Positions 11,401 to 23,400 of a stretch of 64,000 bases of DNA are shown here, one piece after another. A model generated the notes under the pieces. The model made no database searches and was not told the DNA's origin. It saw only the letters and a program-made list of their open reading frames with translations. Origin of the DNA: Pomphorhynchus laevis (lineage: Eukaryota; Acanthocephala; Palaeacanthocephala; Echinorhynchida; Pomphorhynchidae); the NCBI GenBank assembly GCA_012934845.2, contig WNNJ02002564.1, forward strand, positions 1-64,000, written 5' to 3'. A program made the position numbers and the translations under genes. Position 1 is the stretch's first letter. Each line of letters begins with the position of its first letter.

Positions 11401-14400
11401 TGGAATAGAACCGAAGAAACGACAAATTATTCGATAAAAAGATTAAGTTCAATATTTCAATAGCTGCTGCTATCATCCTGACGAATAGTAGTTCCTGATG
11501 ATAGCATCAGCTATTGAAAACGTGTGTCGTAGATATTGATGAAAAAACAGTCAATTATTTTGAAACAGTTAAATACTTAATTATAACGACGTAATTGTAT
11601 AATCGATATATAAATTTTTATATTTTATAAAAATATAAAAAAATATTTTTGATTTTTTACATTCTTATATTTCTATTTCATTAGCCGGATCTTTATTATT
11701 CTCGTGTAGTTTTTTCAATCCTATCAGTATCACTGTACACTACAATCAGCGCGGGTGGACCTCATCGGCAGCGAGTCCATGTCTATATTTCGTGTAGGCG
11801 TGGGTTTACTACTGATGAGGTCCACCCACGCTTATTGTAATGCACAGTGATGCTGTTAGGATTGAAAGAACCACAAGGGGAAAATATGAAGCCGACCAAT
11901 GAAGTAATACGGCTCGTGTAAGCAATGGAAATTCACAATTATATATTTATATTTTCATAATACCAAAAAAAATATTTTTTGTTGAAAAATATTATTATTG
12001 GAGATAATATAGAGATATCTTTATGCTCTAAACTTTCTCACGTATTATGGAGAATATGGAACTTTGCAACACTGAATTATTAGGAACAACTTATTGAAAA
12101 TTTAATATTTGAATTGAAAGTGTTATAGCGAGCAACACGGAACGATTGTGCAAACAATGTGTGTATCCACTTTAATACTACATTCTACAATTAATTTGTT
12201 TTTATGTGAAATTCTTTAATTTTATGTACTCATGTGACAATCGCCGAAAAGTGGCAATTTGATGTTTATCAAATACATATCTTCATTATTATTTATATAT
12301 TACCAAAGAATTTAATTTTTGTAATTATTTTCCCGTAATCGGCCTCCCACAAATCTATACAATGGCTTAGTAATAATAGTTACCAAATCAAACTTGTATT
12401 TCGGACTTTTCCATGGCATTTCGGCTCCTCCTAAGGACCTTCAATGTTTATTCTGATACAGTAAACTATGAACATATTTATATTAATTTACAAAAATTGA
12501 TTTTTAAAAATTCTTTTTAAGACGATGTTTACATCTATGTTTAGCACAAAATATGTAGCGGCAGTAAAGTAATCTTACCAATAATCGTTGAAATCAAAAG
12601 TGCTATTTAAATATTAAATTTGAAATTAGATTAATATCAAAATAATAAAATATTAAATATGCTATTTGAAAATACACAACTAGTATGATCACAAGTACAT
12701 ACTAAATACATTGATATATTTTACATTTAAGATTATTCGATGTTTATAGGAACTCTCTTCTATGGATAGAAGATGCTCCCTATATAATAGATAGAGAAAC
12801 ATGCATAGTCAGCAAAGCAGATTTTTATCGTATATGTAATCTGAAGTCATAACTTGCTCTAAAAAGAAACTGTAATATCAGTATAATCCTTTTGGGCTAT
12901 TAAAATTGTATTTTTTAAATTATATTATACAATATTTGTGCAAAGCATCGTTTTAAAATGGCTTATATCCGAAAGCACATTATCTACTGTGGTCTTCATT
13001 GTTTAATTTGAACAGCGGTCCTCTCAAATAAACGCTTGGTTTAGATACCAGCATCCAGTGGAAAACCGTGGAAATGCCAAGTTATTTAAGCATACATTTA
13101 ATAGTTTGAACGGTGAGCATAGACTAGCGCCAGTTTCACTTAAAAAACAGAGAGAATCATCTAATTCAAACATATTTTAACATGACATGCATCAACACAC
13201 TGCTATTATGTGCAATTGCGGTAATTTAAAGTGTTCAGCTAGTTCGATGAATTTTTCTGCTAGTTCTCCTTGAAACTAAGGTAAGCAAAGATTCATTTTT
13301 TTGAGAAATGATGACATGGAGAAGCTTCTTCCAATAAAGAAACTGGTGAAATTAATAACCATTACACCGATGATTCCAATATCAAAAAAAATTACTTAAA
13401 TGAATCCTTAAGAGCTTTTGTCTTAAATAATTCAAATATAGTTATTCTTAACTCTGTCCGAGCTATTGGTAACACAGATTATTTCTTTTATGAACTATGA
13501 TATAGCTAATGCTTACTCAATACATTTCAATGAAACATTTACTCATAAAGGGACCTTGCCTTTCAAGGCAATTATGGCGTCAATAAAAATCACCAATATA
13601 CATCCAGATCTGAACAAGTCTGATCTAGATACACTGGTTAAAAGCTATACAATATATCTAATGCACGATTTATCAAGGGCAAAGTGGGATACCCCTTCCC
13701 ATTGCCTTTGGCAATACTACTGATGAAAATGCAAGTATCTTGGCAAACAGTGCCTACAATCGATTCTTGGAATGTAACTTAAACTTCGTCTACATCAGTA
13801 GCGACGACCTTACTTATACCCACTGCGATCTTTGTCATTGTTGGGACACTGGGGTCCGAGCATCTGCAAAGGTGAAACTTGTGATGTATGTGGATTATTG
13901 ACGATGATTACGACTCTGATTCATTAAAAACACATCTTACTGCTACAACTGTGGCCATCAACATCCGGCCTCGTTGATGATGTGCCTGGTTTTTAAGACG
14001 TACGCAAAGTGGCACTTAACCATTCGCACGACTAATCATCCTTGCCATTTTAACAAGTTCAACGACGTCTCATCGTCCGGTCCAAGGATGGAGGAGATAA
14101 TGAATATAATTGATCTGAAAAATCAGGAGAACCTCAAGATAATGGAAAACCTAATCGCCCGGCTAGTTGATACTGTTATAATGCCTCGTACAGTCCCCAG
14201 TCCTGCAGTTAATTTCTCTATAACGAGATCGTCATCTTTTAACAGCAACAAGACTTCGAGTTTCGAAGAAAGGCAAGAAGTGGGAAATTGACCCTTCGGG
14301 ATATGATGATAATATAGCCCCCGGCAAAGGAGTGACAAGAGGTTCCTCGGTTGGGTCCGAAAATAGGAAGAACAACCTTTCCCCTCTTGTGCGAATTAGA

Positions 14401-17400
14401 TAGTTCCGCCTCCCCTCTTAGTAACATCCATGCATGGAAATGAATCACGAACCGTAATCCTTGAATCTTATACAGTGGAATATGGTTGGTGATTCTGCGC
14501 TTAGTCTTCTATCTGGTTAAATGCGATGTTACAGTCCTTCAGGGAACTATATCTATCCGGTCCCCAGGACATTACTCGATTTATCCTCAAACACATACAC
14601 CCCATTTTTACTCCGTACATAATCCCCTCACTCACCTTGCATATCAAGGTCTTCTAACCATAATTAAGAGCTCTTTACGGTCATTCCTATTACTGAATTA
14701 CCCTTGTCCTGCCCTATACTGTTTGACTATATCATTTTGTAAGAACGGTAAACGTTTCCGCGTAACCAATGTTTTATTCGACCGGAAGATGTTCACAAAA
14801 ACCGTGACCTTCTGGATCGTATATTAGGTAGCGGCCATGACATGTTATTTAGAGATTTCAACGACAGCACTGATCGTTGGATTAATCCAACACTCTGCAG
14901 ATGCAGGAACGCATATCGTATTCATTAATTACATCTCCACCTTTCATTGCATCAAAGCTAATCCACTCCTTGATATCCTACTGCTTCATGAAATGTGGCT
15001 GATAAAGCCCATCTGAACGGAACAGTCGCGCCAGCAATTATCCACATTGTACGACATATTCCGTTGAAGGTTAGAAGACAATGCATTGCTTAGGATGCGT
15101 TTCACTTTGATCCTATCAGAGTGGCCTGCTTCCAGGCAGTTATTCAGCTTTTTTTCTGTTGCAGGAAATGCGAGTTTGTCCCAGTTTAACTCCTACTTTT
15201 CTTCGCAAGCTATTGTGATACTTTCGACCACTATAAAGGTCGCTTATTAAATCGCACTCCTACAAAACTCAAGGTCCTAGCAAAAATGTCACATCTCTCT
15301 AATCTCTGTTTCCTTTAGACAAGCTATTTTGAAAGAATACTAGAGCTCTAGATATAGGCTTCAGCTGAGTAGGGATAGGGAGAGCATTGCTCGTCTTAAC
15401 CCTTTTCAGACCGCTTTGGAATATATTCAAGAAGGAGAAGTTTGTCTGTTGGAAGAAGAGGGCTACGGATTGGAACCATAGTATAAGCCTTGATAAAGTT
15501 TTGGAGGAGTCAGTGCCCTACATAATTATGGAGACACTCTATCTCCACAACCAATCCCGCCGTGTGGTGACTTCAGGGCAGGGACTTATCTGCTACATAT
15601 GTCCTGAAATCATGGCCCCTTCTAGCCACCTCTAAATCCCATGCGCCACTCTCCTCTCGTGTCTGTCAGATTTTGACAGACAGTCAGTGAAAGGAGGCTG
15701 CTATCACAATTCTATTAGCATCCCTAACGATGTTGCCAACATAAACATCAACCGAAGAGTTTTTATTCCTAAGAAGAAATCAATTTCAAGTTATAATGAT
15801 CTGCGGCCCATTTAGATTCAAAACTCCCTCATCTCCATCTACGAAAAAGAATCCGCGACGATCTATGTAGACATAAGTCCCTCAAGGCTTTCATTAATTT
15901 GTAAAAAGTCGCTCGGCCCATTCACCAATTGGTGAAATGCATAAGTTTTGTTAAGATAACAGTCATAAGCTCTCTGCGGCTATTTTTCTTGACTTTTCCA
16001 CAGCATATGGCAGTATCTTTATTCCCTTCGTTATCTTTTCTCTCAGGTTCCCCGGGTTGCTTGCGAGAATTGTTAACAGGGTGGATATATCGCTGTACAC
16101 CAAGCAATACTTTTATGAAGACGATCCTGATGCGCGTCAGTTCTATCATATTACAGGTGTGCCCCAAGGCTCTCATATTTGTCCAATCTTATCTTGCTGC
16201 CTATATTGTACCCTTCAAACCTTTTAAACGCGAACAACATCTCGTGGTATACGCTGATGATACCACATTCTTGTTTTCTAGACGTAGGTGAAGATATGTA
16301 GTCTAGGACATTAGCTGTTTCTTTTTGAGATTAAAAGACCAGTTACCCTAATCCAATCTTATTCTCAACTCCGCAAAATCGCAGTTGGTTGTCTTTAACG
16401 GCGCCCCTACGACAAAGAAAAAATAAAATAGACTAGGATTCTCAGCTCTCTCCTCCATTTTGCAGTTTAAACAACTCCCAGTCTTCACATATCGTGTAGT
16501 ATAATTGGGGTTTACCATTACGGTTAATTAGTCGGCCGGATCAGACTTAAATAGATTTAAAAGTGTCTTGAAGATATCTAGACAAGGCCTTGAAATGGGC
16601 TTAGCATCTGTAATTAAGCAGAAGCACTCATGCACACCTCTGGGGTATTTGGCAATCTCGGGATTAGTTTTTATTTCTAGAAGACGTCCCCCTGATCAAA
16701 GGCTAAGGTTTCTCGATCACCTAATCTAGAGACTACCTACCATTATTTTATTCAACTGAACTCTCAGGTATGTGTATTTGTCAACATGTTTTCTTATTTG
16801 GTGCATAGTTAGTTTTTTTATGTAAATAATCTTTACAATTATTGTTTTTATAAAAGCAGCATTTAAATGTTTTGCATTAATTGTTACAAAAATACAATCA
16901 ATTATTATTGTAAAAAATAAATTATGCAAAATTGTGATAAACGATGATTTTTGATTCCATAACTTTAACTTAAAATTTTAAACGGCTTTCTCATTAATGT
17001 ATTTTATGGTGAAACCTTTATCACAGACGGGAATATAAAGTCAATATTTTAAATTTCAATTTTAAATTTTAACTTGATATAAGTTATATGAAATCCTATA
17101 TAAAATTATAAAAATATTTATTATTATTTAATTGTTTATTATTCAATTTATATAAATTGATTTTTATTTTATATTTCAATTTTAAATTTTATCGTTATAT
17201 TAATATAAATTCAATAAAATCTTATATGATTATTTATTATCTATCTTTATTTTTAATTATGTAAAATAATTTTTATTATTACACTGCTATCATGGTAAAT
17301 ATTGCTTGATAAAACTGCAATGTCATGATAAATCAGATTCAGTGTGACAAGCGAACAAACAATGGCTTTTGGATTGAACACTGTATCGTTTAAATCAAGA

Positions 17401-20400
17401 AAACAAACTAATACAGCATCACTCAAAGAAAAGAAGATTATTTCCGTATAATTCTTAAAGACTCCTACTTTTTGATTTAGAAAAATCAAAAAAAATGTGC
17501 CTACGTTAGTAATAACAAGATTGATGAAATCACGATGTAACCGTTTAACTCTCAAGGTAAGTCCATTTCGTAATGTTTCAATTATAATAATGATTCCAGT
17601 AAAAGAACCCACGATTCCGACCAAAATTACTTTTTTCTCATTACAAGGTTAAATATTTAATTGAACTAACATTTGAGAATTCCAATGCAAGGAAATAATA
17701 GTATAAAACTCGAGACAATTGATAAAGACAATTGATATTTACTTGAGACAATTGATAGACAATTTACAAATTACAGATTGTTAGTTAGAATTATAAATCA
17801 TTGAAAAATATTTATCAGTTATTCAATATATCCAACCCCGACATAATAAACGAAACTTGTATGGAAAAACATTACAATGTTAAATTGATCCACAAATACT
17901 AAATTAATTTAAAATTTTCAGAAATGGCTCTGATGATGGTAAAAGAGCTCTAATCAAAAAACCTTTATAAGCGATATGTAATTCTGTATAGGTGAATGGT
18001 AGGGGGTTCAGTACTTGATATTAGAACGCGCATTGAACGGTATAGAATAACGATCTATATTAAACCTAAAGCTTAATCCAACATATAAAAACGACTTAAC
18101 TAATGAATTAAGAAACATAATGAAGTTTTACCCTAATTGATTAATATGGGATTGCAATGACAGTAATCTAAAATTCTTACCATAAATTGTAAAGATACAA
18201 TGATAATATATATATACATGTACTCTTTTTAACAACAATATATGCGGAGTTTCTTCAATTGACTTACACTTACTCTCAATTCTACTAGAAGTTAGACATT
18301 CGAGGGTACGAAAATATGGATATTAACATCCTTGATTGCGGTCAAATGGCAATTCAATGGGGGAATTCAGGCCCGCAACATATATAAGAAGAAGTTCGCT
18401 CCTACTTTGGAAGATACAGAATCCTTTAACCTTAAATTAGATTCATTTTTGAAAACCATACCGCATATGAATGTTATTAATATGGTTAAAGAGTAATCCG
18501 ATTTAATTTGGGAAGAATCCAAAGGATTAATGAAAACAATTCCAATTTTCCCAAAATGCACAAATAAGATTTTGATACTCAAAAGAGCGTTATGGAAAGC
18601 CAAATGGGTCAATAATACACAAATTTATAATGACTTACAAGTGCAAATTAGTATAACAGCTCTTTCATAAAGGATCGGTATTAAAAATTCAATCCGTACT
18701 CTTAAACATGGTGAAAAACCATCAAATATGATAGATACGACTCTTGAGTTAGACGATTTGATAAATGGATTAAAGCAACTTCTTGGAATAAAGTAGTTGA
18801 TAACATGGTAAAATTTCATACAAAAAATTTAAGCTCTAATATCCGACAACTACAACCTTTCCCAATTACTCCAACAACTACGATTTCCTATCCTTCCTCG
18901 TCGCCGCCCCACTCGCCTAGAAACATCTCCCTCTCGACGTCCGTCGCGCTCCCTCCTTTATCACATTCAAATACCTCCTCCGTTCACACCTTCTCGACAC
19001 ATGATTTACATTTTTGTTTTGTTGTGGTCATGTAAGAGTGCGCTGGCATGCATTTGCCACGTTAAAATAAATCTTTTTTTTCATATTTGTCTCCAACTGC
19101 GACGATTTAGATTATGAACTCAAAGTAGATGATTTGATTAATGGTTGACCGAAAATCCCCAAACTTTCAAGCAATGGCCAAGCTGCTCCCGCAGCTGCCA
19201 TTAAATTAATCAACACAATAAACAGAATAAATATGGCAAAAATAATGCCGAAGGAAAAAGAATATCATTGGGCGTCCTAAAGCAAATGAAAATTTATTCA
19301 AATCCCGAAATCATTAATTATTTCTAATTCGAAACACGTTAGTGCCATAACACCTTGCAATGGAATTATAATGATTTACAAAATGGTACTTGCTAAAAAA
19401 CTATCTGAATTATATGCAGACAAGAACCTAATTCCTTAGGAAAACATCAAAAATTTAAACATGTTTACTACTGTATCTATTGAAATAGGGATCACTTTTC
19501 TAAAAGTCTAAACAATAGATTGAAAAATTCGTTTAAAGAAATAAAAAATATAAAATTGCGAAATATTATCTTATCGATATTCATAAACGAATACGATGCT
19601 GACTCCCTATTTTCTTTCTTGGGTATCTCTACAAACAACCTATGGAAAACAATAAATATTTTGACCAAATGGCTAACTAACATAGCACAAGATTGATGAC
19701 AAGATCGATGACAATAACAAGATTGATGAAATCACGATGTAACCGTTTAACTCTTAAGATAAGTCTCTTCCGTAGTGTTCAAATTATAACAATGATTCCA
19801 GTAAAATAATCCACGATTCCGACCAAAATTACTTTTTTCCCATTACAAGTTAATACCTTGTAAATACCTATAATTAATGTAGTTAATATAATATAATTAA
19901 TTATAGTTATTAATATAATTAATGTATAATTAATTTAATGCCTATAATTTCTTGTTAAATTAATGGTATATACTTTACTCGACGCTTTTCTTAAGTGTAT
20001 AATTCGATATTTCTCTGTTCAACCGTTATTGTAACCATTGTTAAAATTATTGATTTACTTTTAATAATATCTAAAGTATATATTTTGTAATCCATGAATT
20101 TTGACATGAATTTTCTTGCCCGAAAGAAAAAAAACATTTCTTTAAAAGAGATCGGTATAATCCCCTCTCATTGAAAGAAACAAAAACTTGACTTTATGAA
20201 TTGTAAACTATTTCCTTCTTTTAATTTATATTTTTATATAATATTATTTATTGAATTAATAATAACTTAAAATAGAATAAATTATAAAATCAGAACATAA
20301 ATATGATAAATTTATAATATTTATTAATAATAAAAAATAATTAAATATGATAATATTAATATAAAAATAATATAATTTATATTACAATTATAATTGCTAG

Positions 20401-23400
20401 CCAATAATAAGCGAGTAGAAAATACAATAAGTGAATATTATCAACATTAAAAATAATTATAGATATTTAAATTTATCAAATGATAGATAAATAAATATTG
20501 AAATAATAATTATATATGAATAATGAAATATCAATTATTTTGCGATAATTGGGTATAGTTTAATTAATATGATTATAATTAATATTAATATTGCAAAATA
20601 ATATTCTAATTAAATATATACTATAATATTATCTTAAAATAATATTTTAATAATCGCTGAAATTATCATTACTAGCTCATGCAATGGGACTATATGAAAC
20701 TTAGTTAACTGTTTTTATTTTAAAAACAATTATTGTTTACAGAAAATAAATATTATGATTATCATAATATCCTTAAATATTTTCAAAAATTATGATTATT
20801 TTATTATTCTAATAATTAATTTTTAAATTATTAATAGATAACGTACTAATATTCAATATATTAATTAGTATAATGATATAAATAATATGAATTTTAAATA
20901 TATAAATTTAATAGTAGAATAAATATATTAATTTATATTTAAATATATAAAATAAATTATATATACTATTATAGGTTATATACAATATGTAAAAATATAT
21001 AAATCTTAAATATATAAATTTATCAGTATAATAAATATATTAATTCATATTTAAATATATAAAATAAATTATATATACTATTGTAGGTTATATACAATAT
21101 GTAAAAATATATTAATATATTTTATATATAAAATATGTTAGTATATAACTATAATATAATAATTATATAATATTATAATGCAAGATTTTCGTTTAATTAT
21201 CATTAACCTTTAGATTTGAAGAATCTTTGAAAATGGTTGTAGTATTTGTCGTTATCAACCTCTTGCAAACAGTAAATCTTAAAAAATAATAATTTGAAAA
21301 TACACACGTTTGCAGAGCTAAATTGTATAAATGACAATTCAGAAATTGAAAGCTCGTGGTAAGAAATACGGACGGTTTATTATGAGTCAACATGGTAATT
21401 ATGTGATACAATCATTACATCAAATCAGTACTATCTCGGCATTAACCCGAGCAACGGCATGGATTGTACTAATGACAGTATTGGACCGGTCCGTCACAAT
21501 GACAAAGCTTGTGAGTTATAGAATGATAATTCCAATGTCTAAATTCTTTCGTAATTTAAGATAGTTAGTCCCAATGTGACTCTAGAATAAGACGAAACAG
21601 TCGAAAGCTGTTCTCTTAATAAAAACTGCATTTTTTGTGCCATAAAAGAATTTTAGCCATTGTGACAGCAAAATCCCTAAAAATGAATTTGTTAGATACA
21701 CATACTGTGATCTAATGACAATCTTCTTTCTGAAGAAAAAAGATTGTCACATCAGCAAGATTTTAAAGTCTTTACACAATATATTTTACGTCAATGGCTA
21801 AAATGATCATGAGTTAATGAAATTATTTATTTAAGAAACATAAGTAATTTTTCTGCTTTAACAAATATTTTTCGGTTAACGTTGGATAGCGGACCCATAT
21901 AGCAACATCCAGAAGCCAGACAAAAATAGCAAAAATTCATTCGTATACCAGTTAACAATTGAAAAATACTGTAAAACGTATCCGAAAAGAAACAATGTTC
22001 CTAGCATTTATTGTATACAATTGTAATATATTATAAAGTATTTTATAATATAGCATCATGTATATTAGTAATTAATCAGTGAAAATATCAACAACAACAT
22101 TTTGATTTATTATTAGAACGTTTGCCTAAACTTTCTTCAGCTAATTTAGATAAGAGTACATCGTTAAATACTCACATTGCAATTTCCAAAAAGGTTTTTA
22201 AAAGCATTAAAGTTTAAGAAGAAACAAAAGTCTCATTGAAATATGGATTCACCGTTTACTTCTGTTAGACAATCTGTACACATCCTAACTATCCATCTCA
22301 TCTATTCTTTTTCACTTTTCTGCTACTCGTTTTCGCTGCATATAATAACGTGATTGAACTTGTATCTGCCTCCATGTAATGCCGCCTGTTTTATCACGTT
22401 ATTTATTTCTTAGTCAGTTTTAAAGTGTGCGCGACAATTAGATTAACTAATCGGCGAGTTATTTAATTAAGGATTTATTTTGTCATTTGATTAATATTTA
22501 AATAATAATTTAAATTAATCAAATCCGTAAAATTTGAATTTAATGATTTTAATTTATTTTCATTTCATTTTACTATTAATTGCGTTACCAATTTTTAAGT
22601 GCATATATTACAGTGCATAAAAACTTGACAGTTTTATAACCGTTAAATTCTATCTACATCTTAATCATAAATAAAAGCTTTAATTAAAAATATTATAATC
22701 ATATAATCTAAAAGTATATTAATTACTTAAATTAAAATTCAAGTGTCAATTTAAGTTAAATAAAATTTAACTGAATACTCTATAAAAAGATGTAATATAC
22801 AATACATTAAAATATGCAAAGATTGTATAAACGTTTTGTATATAAACTTTCTGCTTCGATTTATAAAAGCCTGGGCATACATAATTTCTGTTATTCACTC
22901 TCTACTTTTAAATTCTTTCTATTTCTAATATTATATTCTATTCACTCTCTTATATGATGCAAATATTAAAATTCAAAATATCTGAAGGATTACATTATAT
23001 TTATCTCTCTATTATCTCTTTTATTATTATATTAAATCTTTTAGTTTGTTATTATGAGAATCACAAATATATATTTTGTTTGATTGCCATTAAAATTCTA
23101 CACCCAATTTTGTCGTACACGCTATGGGTATCGTGAATTTTTCATTCTCTTAAATGAAAAATACTGATATGCTGTCAGAAATAAGAAATACTGTCAGAAA
23201 TGAGAAATATTGTCAGTCCCAATATCGTATTGATCCCGCTGCTATGTTGGGTCGAGGAATAGAACCGAAATCTGGTAACATAGCAGTTCTTTCTGATGAG
23301 CTCTAATCCTTATTCCAATACATCTTATATCATGAATTATTCAATTCATTAAAATTGACTTTTAATTTAAATTTCAATTTTTTATTTAAACTTGATATAA

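Noticed and set aside
11812-11818. CTGATGA in the 11705-11876 foldback as another hammerhead.
   Set aside because: No GAAA at a suitable distance after a stem II; the nearest lies about 45 nt away without pairing.
12309-12359. Candidate Angel exon reading DLWEADYGKIITKIKFFG before a GT.
   Set aside because: No acceptor gives the required phase. The 21277-21208 exon has the real LQEV motif and correct phases at both ends.
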